The position numbers were made by a program, and so were the translations under genes. The notes below the pieces were generated by a model that was not told the origin of the DNA, did no database searches, and saw only the letters and a list, made by a program, of their open reading frames with translations. Below, piece by piece: positions 1-24,637 of a DNA stretch of 64,000 bases. How positions within the stretch are numbered: the first letter of the stretch is position 1; each line of letters opens with the position of its first letter. The DNA lies in NCBI GenBank assembly GCA_935421135.1, contig OW285194.1, positions 9,284,376-9,348,375 on the forward strand, in the 5' to 3' direction. Source of the DNA: Bugulina stolonifera. Taxonomy: Eukaryota > Bryozoa > Gymnolaemata > Cheilostomatida > Bugulidae.

Positions 1-11879
<11,879 letters not shown>

Positions 11880-12167
11880 ATTGTATCAAGGGAAGCAATT
11901 AATCACCATGTGTTCACCCAATAGCGTTGCACTTCCGTGCTGTGACTACCCAATGACAGCTTAGTTGTAGAAATATTCTATACAATCATAGGCGTCGTTG
12001 ATTAACACGTATACGAAATTGCTGTGAACCCGACAACATTACGGCATATTTGCGTATCCATATTGTTGTTGGTAACCGTTGGTTACAGGAATACAAGCAA
12101 GTGCTTGTTCAGTAGCTTCTTCATTTATTTACTAACTGATTCCGTGAAAAGAAAGTTTTTCCTAGCT
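11880..12167. promoter_or_regulatory. Candidate bidirectional promoter between head-to-head genes
   Basis: Only 288 bases separate the ATG of the minus-strand TPR gene from the ATG of the plus-strand CCDC170-like gene, and both 5' untranslated regions must fit here. No clear TATA box is seen for either side. A CCAAT-type pentamer and its inverse occur around 11918 (CACCCAATAG) and 11950 (CCAATGACAG). Divergent sharing of a promoter is an inference from spacing. Confidence 0.5.
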
Positions 12168-15100
12168 ATGAGTTACCTACACTCAGAAACCGCTAATGGT
12201 CTTCCATCTATAAATTCGACTAGAGGGCTAATAGGAGATTCAAGCCTAAGAAGATCTGGAAGTCTAACTAAACTAGATCAACTTGCTGCTTCTCATACAC
12301 CTAGGCATGTGACATTCCGAGCAGGCAGCCCTACACACGATAGATATAGAAGTTCTTTGAGGAGCTCCTCTCCAGTCAGATCCAGGTCACCAACCAGAGA
12401 TATTTCTCCAACCAGATCAAATAGAACTATTACCGAGGTTAGTTAAACTAAGCCATTAGATAAATTATTATACAATCATCGTAACACAGGATTGTATTAT
12501 TTTTATTTTAGCATCTTGGTACAGTGAAATAATATGTGTATGTGTGTAAGCTTGCAATTTCATTTGAACAGTTTGCTCAACTAGACAATTTAATGTTTAA
12601 TTAAAGTCTATGTTTTCCAGCTTCAAGATCAAATACGGATACTAAAGGATGAGTTGCAAAGAAGAGACACAAGAGGATCAGTGGTAAGTCATCTTTCTCC
12701 TTGTAACTGTTGTGGTGTAATGTAGGTTTTAGCTGCAGCTCAACTTATCTTCATAATATTTTTTCATAAAATTATTTTTCAGAATGAGGCGTCCTTAGAC
12801 AGAGCAGCCATAGAGAATGCACGAGGAGAAGTCGCTGCACTGCAAGTGAAGAATGAGAACCTAGTTACTAAACTAAGAGAAGTTGAGTATGAAAATGAGG
12901 CCAACATCGCTAGAGTCAGAGACCACAAGGCTAATCTTGAAAGTGCTAAAGGTATGTGCTGTGATTTTGAACTCTCTGCATACAATGTGTCAATCAAAAG
13001 ACGTTTATCGTCCGGTTCCAGTTGATTCGGAGTGGCCGCGCATAGTTATGTAAGAATGCAATGTACATGTACATGTGTGCTACATATCCATAATAAAGTC
13101 ATTCATAAATGCATTTTCCAGAAAATGAAGCAAGACAAGCGTCCCTTGTGGAGTCATTGAGGGATAGGATAAGAGAGATAGAGGCAGCACAAGGCAATCT
13201 CGAAATGATCAAAGCCAGATCCGAGGCCAGTCTGAATCAGTTGTCGGATGAGAAACGCCAAAGTGAAGATAAAATTAGAGACCTTGAAGGGCGACTAAGG
13301 TAAGTTCAGACAACTATTATATCAAGCAATTTCTCTGTGTTATGTAATCAAAATTTTGGCCTTTGGTGACCTTCGTTCCGACAGTTCTATGGAACAATCT
13401 ACAAAACAACAAATTATATTATATATTTTATCTATTTATATTTTCTGTAGAATCTACATTCAAGAAAGAGAATCTGCAGAGATGAAGGCTGGATCATGGG
13501 AGAAAAAGTATCAAGAAAACCTAGTCATGCTACGCTCAGCTTTAGGGGTCGACTATAACGAATCAGTTGACACAATGAGGGTAAGACGCATATAATGCCC
13601 CCTCCTATCAAAGTCATATTGAGATTAAACTGTGTGTTATAGGACAAAAAAGTGACGAGTGCAATAAACATTACATTGCGCTACATGTATATTGGCAGCG
13701 GAAACAGATAGTAAAAAATTCCATGTTTTGTCAAAAAGAGTATTATTGGCAAAACAATGTATGTCCGGGTATTGGATCTAAGCCTTTTAACTGCAGGTGA
13801 AGATACAAGAGCTTGTGTCTGAGAATACTATGCTAAAAGGTAGACTGTGTACCTTGCAAGAAACTCTATCCAATAGCGAACTAGAGAGCAAGGCCTCCAG
13901 AGAAACAATCAATAGACTAGTATCCGAGGTGAACAATGAGCAGTCAATGGCAGCGAAATACCGAGCAGATATGGAACATCTAGAGAGGGTAAATATAAAC
14001 AAGCAACATTGGCGTCATTTGTGCTTGCACTCTTATATTATTCTTAATAGTCCTAATGGTAATAACCAAAATAAAAGCTTATAATATACATGTACATGTA
14101 TGTTTCATTGTATAGAATGACAAAATGGTCTTACATTGAATACTGTCTATGTAGCTGCTGCATTCCAGTAATATCGTTAACTTGTATTCTGAAACGGGAT
14201 TGTTTCAGCATTATATTCAAAGGCTGTCTGTCAGGTTTCATTAACCTTGAACAGTTCAATACCAATAAAAATAGTTTTACATTTATTATAATGTCTTGTT
14301 CACAGGAGAGACAATCGGCTGATATGGGAAAACAAGAAGCCCATCGTGAGTGTGAGGTGTTGAGAGAGAGGCTCGATGCTTCCCAGAGAGCTTGGAATGC
14401 AACCAAACGAGAGTTAGAAGAAAAGAGTAGAGTTTACTCTACTCTCGATCATGAGCTCAGGTTAGTTTTCCAGAAAATATGAACATAAAATGATATTGCG
14501 ATCAGCTTAGCTATCTTCGATTAAATACGCATCCAAGTGTTTGAACGACAGTCCTTGGACAGACATGTCATTTTTTATGTAGGGACAACTCCCAGAGAGC
14601 CAAAACTATACAGAGTCGATTAGAAATGTTTGTTGAACAGCTGGCCTGTATGCTGAATGTCTCACCAAGTGAAGACCTTATCCAGGACAGAATTAGACAG
14701 CTGCAGGGTGTGAGCAAAGATGGTCAAACAGTAAGTGCAAAGATTAATTAAATATTAAATATTCAATTACATGCACAATATGACTCGCAATAGATAAACA
14801 AAAATGGATAACTTTGAACTAACCTTAGTTCTCTGTCAAAACTGTAAATGAAATTCCAGAGTAGGCCCTTCCTAATTACTCCCACCACAAACATAGATCC
14901 AACAGCCTATCAATATTTCTCCACTTACCAATACAAGGTAATGGAATTTTTCATATAGTTTTGATATATAATTACAGACAGTCTTTGCTTTGGAAGAGAA
15001 GGTAAGAAGCTTAGATGACCAGCTACGAAGCATGTACGAGCAGAAACAAGCAGCGGAGAAAGAGGCTAGAAGATGTGATTTGGACGTACGAGACATGAGC

Positions 15101-17443
15101 GAGAGGTTGAGAAAAACCGAAAGAGAACTTAGCAATGGCGACGTCTACAGAGATGGGTTACGAGTCGACAAAGAAAAGGTGAGCAGTTTCCTACTATTCA
15201 TCCATGCGACTTTTGTATTTGGATGACTCATACTAATTCCTAAAATTCACATCACAAAGGTCGCAGTGGATAAAATAAAAATGAGTAATTAAAATTTATC
15301 ATTTTACAGTATTTACGATTTATGGAGAAAATGGCTGAATTGATGAAGATGGATCGGATAAGCGCTGAGGTTGGTTTCGACATGAATGGCGAGGCGCTGC
15401 TTGCCCGAGCAGCTCAACTTGCCAAGCTAGAAGCTGACGCATTAGCAGACAGGAATACGCACATCTATAACCTACAGAGGAAGATCAAGACTATGAAGGA
15501 GCAGCTAGAGAGCAAAGACCTCCACCTTGACCTATTAAGGAAGAAACTAGGTCAACTTGAAGAAAGGTAAACACAGCAATAACCAAGAGGTCATTCCATA
15601 GTTGATATAATAGATTGGGACACATTAGTAGAAGTTTAATAGTTGAAAGTCTGTGATCGGTGCTTGACGTTGCTCCAATGTTAAACCACAATGAATTATT
15701 GTAGAGCATCTGGCAGAGTTGAAATAGAGAAAGAGAGAGATGGTGAATATGTAAAAGTAAAGAGATTAGAAAAGACTTGTGATAAATATAGCAGACAATT
15801 AGAGGAGGCCAGAGCTGAGATCGTACAACTCAAGTCACAACTTCTTGAGTCGACTAAATATCAGGTAAAGACATGATAGTAAGACAAAGTGAAAAAAATA
15901 TAATCAAAACCAAAAGACCACAAATTACATATTTGTATACAACCATGTAGTTTGGCAAACGTTGTGCAATGTGTCAAAACCCTATAACACAGCAGACACT
16001 GTAGATAAAACTGACGACCCTGATATCCCTGTAGGTAGATAACCAAGACCTAGTCATTCACTGCGAAAAATTGGAAGCAAAATTAGGTCAACTGGACAAG
16101 ATCAGACAGAAACAGGCCAAGAAGATCAGCACAATGAAGGATGAGAGGAACGTCAGTGAGATTGGCGGTGAAGAGCGGCTCCACAAGGCCGAAGGAGCAA
16201 TACAAGCACTGAGCAGTGAACTCAAGACAACCAAGCAACTCATGGATGATATGGCTAAGAGAGAACGCCAGGTAGGCCCACAGATTCCAATACATTCATC
16301 TCCGTACAACAAATTTATTTAGTTATATAAAACATTTCCTTCCTCTGAATTATGGTAGGATAAAAAGCGCTACAAGTTGTACCTTAGAACTAATTTAAAT
16401 TTGCTGGAATTTCCAGAGCTCACTTTCTCAATGATAGTTACTGATGTGAACAAGTTCTCGTCTATCTCTACATACAGGAAATGAATTTGTGTTTACAATG
16501 TATTGGAATGACAAAACAAATCTAACATAGAATTTGCATTGTAGTAATATTACACATTATTGATTTTGTGTAGTAGCTAGGAATGACTGATTACAATAAC
16601 AATGTTTACATAATGGTTTCTAATAAACACTCCCACTCTGCTGTTGCTAGGTTGGGTTAGCTTTAGTTCTATTAGAGTTACTATAATAAGCAAGTTGATC
16701 AATTGTAGTCAGCACCCGTTGTTTGATCTTAAGTTGGGTGGTTTAGGAATAAGACTAACAAACATGGAAATGTTCAATAAGAGAAGAGTAATTGATGAGT
16801 AATTGATGGTGTAGTGTACTTTAATCTCTAGGTAGGAGCAGTATTTGGTTGTCATGTAACTCTTTAACAACTCTAGCCGTATTATCTCCAGAGATTAGGT
16901 TATGCAATCTAGTAGTAGCATCAATATCAAAATGGGTAGTTGGTGCATAAGTGTTTGCTCAATGTTTGGCTGGCAACTGTATTCTCTATGGGATACATCT
17001 CAAAGATAGAACAACTCCTACTTGCATGGGCATGTAATCAGTTGAAATTATCTACATGTAACTATGATGTTGTTGCGTTACAGTTAGTGGATCTACGCAC
17101 AGTACTAGCCAGGATGCTGGGTCTGGATGTCAATACTCTCGCAGTTCCTGACTACGAAATCATATCCAGACTAGAGAAGTTAATACAAGCACACCACGCC
17201 CACACCCTCACCAACTGGACCATGGACCACGCTCTAGGTGATATGGAGGAAGGGCTACGATCAGGTTATCCGGATGCAAAACTCTATCTGGGAGAGCCAA
17301 GAGGACAACCAGAAATGCATACACGAATGAGACGACCATCGAGCGAACGCAGATCTAGATCACCAGAAAAACGAGGTCGTTCCCCGGACAAACGCAGGAC
17401 GAGGTCTCCATCTCCAAACAAAGTGGACACGAGAAAATACTGA
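12168..17443 (+). CDS. CCDC170: CCDC170-like coiled-coil protein
   Basis: Thirteen exons: 12168-12437, 12621-12683, 12783-12951, 13122-13299, 13451-13580, 13797-13988, 14306-14460, 14583-14730, 14978-15178, 15310-15566, 15705-15864, 16035-16271 and 17084-17443. They sum to 2520 bases and encode 839 residues, longer than the roughly 715-residue human CCDC170. The N-terminus is Ser/Arg-rich, with SPxRSRSPTRD-like motifs. Long heptad coiled coils follow. The most family-like stretch is in exon 10, where a GFDMNGEALLARAAQL segment precedes LQRKIKTMKEQLESKDLHLD. Exon 13 carries the PDYEIISRLEKL motif. The C-terminus is again Arg/Ser-Pro-rich. CCDC170 associates with microtubules, including Golgi-linked ones in mammals. 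The family call comes from remembered motif resemblance and should be confirmed by search; the gene model itself is firm. An AATAAA lies at 17881. Confidence 0.78.
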
Positions 17444-18118
17444 CCATACCACAATGATATTACTTACAGTGCCCAATCAGTGATACTGTTACAATCGTGC
17501 AGGAGCACAGGAAATAGAACATCACCCCAGTGAAACAGTTACTTATTAATTCTGTAGTAGATAGTATAACAGTAGCCAGTATTATAGTACTTTGTATATT
17601 ACATAAGCCGTAGATAAGTAATCCAATCCATTTTGTAGAACCAATATTTTACCTACAGCTTCTCCTCCCGATCGCAACATACATGTATGTTTTTATTATA
17701 GCAATCAGTCTAGTATCTTTTTACGTTATGTGAGGTGATTCAATATCCCTATAAAATATATAATGAAAGGAAAAACGCATTAAAACATAGTATGTGTACA
17801 ATGATGTATTGTCAAATATCTAGTTTCTAGTTGCTAAAAGGTGTTTTCCATCACTCAAGTACACCCAATTTCACCAAGGAAATAAATTATCCCTTTACAT
17901 GGCCTGAGTTCACGAAGCCTTTCACAATAGTTTGGAATAACTTAAAACATTTAAATAGCATTATAAATAAGTTTGGGCTTTGATAGTTTGGACTACTTCA
18001 GTTAAACGCTACAGTTACACAGTTATTGTGAAAATTTAGACATTCATGTCTTAGGACACGCCATAAGCTAAGATGTAAAATTTATCGTATATCTATATCT
18101 AATGAATGTTACCGTCAT
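17444..18118. other. Convergent intergenic spacer
   Basis: This 675-base gap separates the 3' ends of the CCDC170-like gene and the SDR gene. It contains an AATAAA at 17881-17886 that could serve the plus-strand gene. I see no other gene or structured element. Confidence 0.7.
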
Positions 18119-21100
18119 TTACTTAACCGAAGTGTCATCTTTCTTTGGGGCCTCAACTTGTGTGAGGGTTTTATATTGTTCTAATTGAGTCCAAACCTGA
18201 GAAATCTTCCATAGCCTTTCAGCATCACCTTTACTCAGTTCAGATGTCCACTTCATCGGTTCCATATCTCTGAAATTATGAGACCAACTGCATCAATGAT
18301 CAAGTGAGATCAAAGAATTATAAAAATGCAATTACAAAAACGTGGTTCATACATTTCAATTTTTTTCAATCAGAAAACAGAGCACTAAGCTAGAACATAA
18401 CTATTTGATAATTACATTGAAAATGAATTGCTTACTTGATACATTGTCCTGACTTTCCTTCAATACCCGGTTCCAAACAGCAGTACAAGATAGATTGAAC
18501 TGCATTTTCTGGAGTTCTGAAGTAGTAAACAATAAAAGAGAATGTAAACTATGCATATGTATATAAGGAAAAGTAAATATACAACCATATTATTATAGTG
18601 GTTCGGAGTTGCTTAGTATCCTGGTATACAACGGAGTAATTTATTCTTGAAATTATTCAAGAGCTGTTTACAGTATGACGTGTCCTCGATGTTTTTTGAT
18701 ATTGGGCACTGGGCAGTTCAACAAATTTGGTGGTACACATGCAGTACACAATGTCGATTACATTGCATCAGAGCCATTGATTGTAATTGTAAACAGCTCT
18801 GCATTGGATAGCCTTGAGCTGAGGGGTGTGTATCTCCAGGAACGAATTATGACCTGCATTGCAGCAAGGCAGTCAATATTACTGTTTTTTATTTAGATTA
18901 TCAGGGGATAGCGCGAACGCAGTCCCCCACTACCAAAAATTACGCACCCGAGTTATCCACATTTGGGATAATCGCAGGCGTCAACCAAACCGAAGTGCAA
19001 TGGTAAGGCCTCTTCCTGGGGGATCCACCTTCTTGATCGTGGATGCCCCTGTGCCAGGTAAGTATGAGTTGGGTAGCTACTGCATGTTGCCAAGCTTTTT
19101 AAAATATAGTAACCCTACGGTGTGAAAAATATTTCTCCTCTCTAATTCACAATTAAAATGGGCTATTAAATACAATATTAAATTAAATCAGTAGATAAAG
19201 TATTACTTTACAGTAGGAAACCAATATTTAAGCTCTTTGATAGAGTAAAATGACATCAAAATATAATTACAAAAATCCAGGTGGAGATAATCTCCAATTT
19301 ACGACCACTGGCTTGAGAGGTTCACGAAAGTAATAATAGGCTATTGTATTTGTATAATACTGTACGCTGATACATTGTGGCTACATAAATCCATTGAATA
19401 GTGGTTCAAGTGCAGCTACGACTGCTCTTTGTTGAACAAACATAATTTCAAGATGAAAAATTTCATATTATTGGCCTGGTGGATGTAGTCAAAAACATGT
19501 GTTAGCTTACATACACATTTCACAGCAAACAAAGATTGTGGTGAAACACACAGGGTCAAGCAAGAGTAAACAACAGCACACTGTTGGATTTCGAATGCTG
19601 GATAACCGACTATTTTGAGTAAGAAAGAATGTCAAACAAAACAGTGAGGGCACAACTCTGTACACACATGTGCATTTACAATGCATTGTATGAACTATAA
19701 TAGAGATGGTACAACATACCTGAGAAATATGGACGTTGGTTTAAATAAAGTAGAGGACACAGTGGACTTGGACAAACCTCTGGCTAACTTAGTACTAGCC
19801 ACACCAGGATAGACCGCGTATGACGTCACACCTGAGGCTGTAAGTGTATTGCATAATATAAACTACACTATAAATTATTATAAGCTGTTACTACATTATA
19901 AACCATTATTATCATAGGATAATAGCTATCTACTACCTTTGTATACTGTGTCATCACTTCCACAAGTGACATAGCCAAACCATACAGTCATAGTTTGCTG
20001 AAATGGTGAAGGTGTTGATGAAGGATTAAAATCTCGCCCATCACAATTTTGGCAATATCACTAACACTTGCGACAGTGTGGGTTAGCTAACATTCATGAA
20101 CATTGTAAGTTATGGGTATACGTACTCAACTACCATCTACAAATAATGCACTTTGCATTGTTTCACATATTCTATAATTGAAAATCTCATGATCAGAGAA
20201 TGTAGCTAATATACATGTACCTATCATAACATACAGACTCCACAACTATTTTCCAACCACTGCACAAGCACAGAGTGACACATGACAGCATGGTACTGTG
20301 TGGTTAATTAGCTAATCTAAAGTTCTAGAGTCACACAACGTTGCCATGGAAGGTGAGCTCTTCCATTGCATTTCATGAAATCCATATTGCTATAATGCCA
20401 TAACCACTTTTCCACCATGTCACAAGCACCTTACAAGCACTGTGCCAGCACCTCACAAGCACCTTACAAGCACTGAGCCAGCACCTCACAAGCACTCACC
20501 TTTATACTCCTGATTAAATAGCCGAGTAAAGGACATAAGAGCCAGTTTACTCTTGCTGTAAGCATTGTAGGGATCATAGTCATTGGCTGAATTAAAGTTG
20601 TCAAAGTCTATGCTTGCTTTGTTCATGGAGATAGTAGTCAAATTAACAACTCTAGAAGGTCTAGACTGAATAAGCTTTGGCAGCAGTAGATTGGTTAGTA
20701 GGAAAGCACCTGCAAAGATAAAGTGGCATAACAGAACTAGTTAACTAAGATAGACTTCCAAATATAAGAGAAAACAACTCCAAAAAAATGTTTCCTCAAC
20801 CAAAATCACAAAGATAAATTTTTTTAAAAAAATGTAGTATTTATTATTTTTACTAGAGAAACATCTTTCCACACATTTGATATAAATAATAAATTACCTA
20901 CCTAGATAATTCACACCCAAGTGTACCTCAAACCCATCCTTAGTAACTTGACGTTTCCGAGCTAAATGCATTACACCAGCATTGTTAACGAGAACGTCTA
21001 ACCTCTTCTCAGCTAAAAGGAAGTTTGAATACATATTAATAGTTGAATAGAATGGTCTAAAGATTACTGGGCAAAGGTATACACAGTCACACAAAACTGA

Positions 21101-22701
21101 AATATAAATAATGACAGCTAACAATGCCCACCACTTTCAATGTTTTCCGCCTGCTAATATTTAATTTGTTGATACCTACTGGCAATGACATCTTCAGCAA
21201 ATTTGGTGATAGAGTCTATAGAAGCTAGGTCAAGATGCTTGACAGTAACATTTCTGTTGAACGTTTCTTCAATAATCTCCTCTCGTGTCTGGAAGGCAGA
21301 TTTAAGATCTCTGCAGGCTAGAATCACTCTTCCCCCTACGTACAATGGATACAAACCATATTCTGCATTAAACTTTGAATAATTATATTAATAACAACAC
21401 TGGTCGTAAAGCAAAATTAGAGTTATCTCTACTCAAATATGGTTGAAGAGCTCAAAATGACTCATTGATCTACTATATTCCTTAGAAGAAGTACAATAGT
21501 ATTATACACTCATGTGTAGAGTGGGTTCAAACTACACAAGAACTACCATCTGTATGAGCACTGGATGTTGGCAAGTATTTAATCATCATGAGGTCAAACG
21601 TACACCCTTTCCCCTTGGCAACCTTATTAGCACACGGGTCATATTCTGCCCATTACTAGAATTAATTCCATAGTCAGCGAAAAATTATTTTCAACTACAC
21701 CTGATTTTTAATGTATCAGGTTAAATAGTAGCTGGAAAACTGGTTTGGAATGCCTTATAATTTAATAAGAATTTTAATAGAAATTCTCAAAGCTTCTTAA
21801 AATATTTCAAGCATGGAATAATAAACATTCTTACTCAGTTATCTAAAATAATTGTCATATTTCCAATTGATCAAGTGTGTTGAATGTGGGCAACTAGAGA
21901 AATCGGTGTGAAGCAACCACAACACTATTAGCTGGTTTGGTGAGCTACAAATATATTTCTAAACATGATACATAGGCTATGTATACACATTGTATACAGG
22001 TAAGCCTAGTAGTATGAATTCAATTTTCGGTATTCATAAATTCACCTCTCTTAGCCAGTTCTCTGGCAGTCTCCTTTCCAAGACCGGAGTTGGCTCCTGT
22101 GACTATCACAGTTCTACCACTACACCGAATATCTGACTCATACTTTACTCCCTGACTGCGATCCCTTTATGAATACAGAAAATAAGTAAATCATTGTCAT
22201 TAAAATATTTTATATACTTTCCCCATGTCCAACATCTACAATCAATCAGTCTGATTAAGATAATGATAACGTAGCAAATTCAGAACTTGTGCTAAATGAG
22301 ACACTTAAACTGTAAGTTCTTCAAGACATATAAATAATTTACATAAATAGCCAACCCCCAGAAAGTGGTTACAGGCGCCACCTAACAGCAACAAGATGGA
22401 TTACCTGCAAGACAGCAGAGACTGGATCATACAATGTAAGTCAGACACTTTACCAATGACACTATGATATACGTAACTCAACATCCTAATACCATTCATA
22501 TGGAGTATTTGTTCAAGTAATTTATGTGCAAGAGCATCACGAGGGCACCTGCACCTGCGTGGTAAATACTGGAATATCATGTGCCACCAGTCAGTAAATT
22601 ATGTACATGTCTGGTATCTGAAGTACTCACTTTATAATTACGGCAACTCCAACTGCAGTACCCAGCAGAGATGCTGGGAAAACAAACCTCGGAAGTTTCA
22701 T
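18119..22701 (-). CDS. Short-chain dehydrogenase, retinol dehydrogenase 11-14 type
   Basis: Eight exons: 22701-22631, 22164-22046, 21335-21180, 21012-20902, 20709-20500, 19837-19720, 18516-18436 and 18269-18119. They total 1017 bases, or 338 residues, typical of membrane-attached RDHs. Residues 4-23 form a hydrophobic N-terminal anchor. The Rossmann motif TGANSGLG is at 46-53, NNAG at 125-128, and YSKSK (catalytic Tyr203 and Lys207) at 203-207. A YPG segment follows in exon 6. The usual catalytic Ser about 25 residues before the Tyr appears as Thr178 in VVNLTTIS, with Ser180 close by. The first arginine after the beta2 strand ([10 protein letters not shown]) resembles NADP-preferring members. 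The expected reaction is retinal/retinol or lipid aldehyde interconversion at the ER membrane; the substrate is inferred from family only. A U1 snRNA gene sits in the intron between exons 6 and 7. Confidence 0.92.
18902..19065 (-). ncRNA. U1: U1 spliceosomal snRNA, copy 1 (intronic)
   Basis: Read on the minus strand, the element is exactly 164 nt, the length of human U1. It begins ATACTTACCTGGC, the 5' splice-site pairing end. It then has a stem-loop I with GATCAAGAAGG (U1-70K loop), a stem-loop II with ATTGCACTTC (U1A loop), the single-stranded AATTTTTGG Sm site, and a terminal stem ending GCGCTATCCCCTG. It lies inside an SDR gene intron on the same strand. About 25 bases upstream of its 5' end resemble the other copy. 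The plus-strand open reading frame here is an artefact of the RNA gene. Confidence 0.97.
20421..20496. repeat. 33-bp minisatellite next to a splice donor
   Basis: Two full units of a CACAAGCACCTTACAAGCAC-type repeat start at 20421 and 20454. A partial third unit starts at 20487. The last unit runs into the 5' splice site of the SDR exon ending at 20500 (minus strand), so part of the donor context derives from the repeat. Confidence 0.9.
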
Positions 22702-23733
22702 GTTGGTAAAATCTCCACAAAGGTGAATCACTATCGGCTAATATAGTACATCATATTATCTTGTCGTAACTTCCTATGTCTGTTTAGAAAAAACATCATT
22801 GTGCAAGTAATGCTGTCAAATTTGTTACATGACTGTATTTTATAAAAGTTAAATGCCTTTATTTCATACTAATTACCCCGCTACCATATAAAGTATACTG
22901 TTTGCCAACTATTGCCACTTCATTCAAGTTTTTGAAAACCAGAATAACTATGAATAGAGACAGCTATCCGGGTAGATTAAATTGTTGGCACATTTTCTTT
23001 TAGGTCTTATTGAAATTCCATAAAGGTAAGTCAATAAAGCGAGAGACAGTTAGGTTGAGCTAATTTGCATTCCTTTAATTGTTAGCATATTCATACTAAT
23101 GTGCAAATAAAATCACATTTTTGTCAGAGCAGTAAAAGGCTCCCAAACTACTAGTACTAATATTCAGTGAAGTAACCATAGTAATTGCCCAGCTCTTGAG
23201 GTAAATAATAAAAAACGGTATGTATTATCTCATATATATATAATGTATTTATCCTAATATGGAATATCTCTTTTGGGGAATTTTAAAATTTAAAGAGATT
23301 TCCTCTCCTAGAACATGTATAGACCCATATCTCCCATGGTCATAGGCCGGAACAGCTCTTTGTACTTTACAGTTCATCTGTGCTTAAAAATTTTGCATAT
23401 AAGTAGCTTTACGTTGTAGGCCTAAGCATATCAAACTTTTCTGTACTGTATTTACTGCATATTTGCTATGTATTATTTAAATTAAATTATATTATATATG
23501 TAGGCCTATATAATTCGAGACCACATTGACATTGCCCCCAGGGAAAAATCCACAACAACATTGAATAAAAACATTAGATTATTAATTTTATTAGTAAACA
23601 TGGATGAATAATCGAAATAATATTTTGGTTATCAATAAGATTACAATATATTATAGATATTCATTTATTATATTTATTTATATTACAATCACTTACTGAA
23701 TAAGTGAATATCAATAAAGACAATATGAATATT
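22702..23733. other. Spacer upstream of the SDR gene
   Basis: About 1 kb of AT-rich sequence lies between the SDR start codon and the first hAT MITE. It probably includes the SDR promoter. I see no coding signal, RNA gene or clear motif. Confidence 0.6.
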
Positions 23734-24582
23734 CAGAGCTGGGTCCAAGTCATAGATTTGACTTGACTTGGCAAGTCAAGTCAAGTCACAAGTCGACTTG
23801 ACTTGGACTTGCCAACTTGCTGACTTGACTTTGACTTGTGCATCAATGTGACTTGACTTGGGCACATGAATGACTTGTGATTTTTACTTTGGTTCTACTA
23901 AATCAATCTGGCAAATAAAAATTTTGTACAGTGTTTAACCAACTTGGAAAAAAGGTCTCAATTGCCCACCTATTTATCATTTTTACTAGATCAGTGCTAC
24001 TAGCAGCACTCAGAGTATATAAAAGTTAGCTATGAGGATACACAACTCAGGCAATATCTAGGCTGTGTGTACGTGAGACTACACAATGCATAGTCACAAG
24101 TAAACACAGTGCAAGTAGTGTAAGTGTAGCATAGGTGTGGTGTAAGTAGTGAATACAATGTACAGTGCAATGATTACTAGAGTTAAATTGCAGGACTGGC
24201 CAGAGGACGCTCTGTGCTGTACCATGTGCTGTTTATATGCTATGTGACACTGTATTACCATTACAATAAACAGTATATAATACGACCGTAGTGCCAATAA
24301 TACTACTTATATAGACTAGTTCTTTACCATGATTACATAACATACATGTACATGCCCTGCCACACCTTGGCATAGGTTTTTCATGGATTAGAATGCCTAC
24401 TAAAAAAAAAAGTGATGTTTTGGAAAATGTAAAATTTTTTGAAGTTGTCTTCCACCTGACTTGCATTTCAACTTGATTTTGACTTGTGACTTGCATGACG
24501 GCCGACTTGACTTGGACTTGACTCCAAAATTTTAGAAATGACTTGACTTGTTGACTTGCAAGTCGACTTGGACCCAATTCTG
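23734..24582. mobile_element. hAT-type MITE 1 (849 bp) with CAAGTC-rich subterminal repeats
   Basis: The ends are 18-bp inverted repeats with two mismatches: CAGAGCTGGGTCCAAGTC on the left, and the complement of CAGAATTGGGTCCAAGTC on the right. They are flanked by a perfect 8-bp direct duplication TGAATATT (23726-23733 and 24583-24590), diagnostic of hAT insertion. Both ends carry dense GACTTG/CAAGTC arrays, likely transposase-binding sites. No transposase is encoded, so it is non-autonomous. Confidence 0.93.
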
Positions 24583-24637
24583 TGAATATTATTAATAAAA
24601 ATATATAAATATATAAAATAAATGTAATAGTAATTAT

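Noticed and set aside
12024..12167. Upstream extension of the CCDC170-like first exon
   Set aside because: The frame is open, but it has no ATG before 12168 and reads as hydrophobic sequence unlike the protein.
18859..19125. Plus-strand reading frame with apparent splice sites, repeated at 29418-29678, looking like a duplicated protein exon
   Set aside because: The reverse complement is U1 snRNA. The seeming GTAAGT donor is the complement of the U1 5' end, which pairs with donors.
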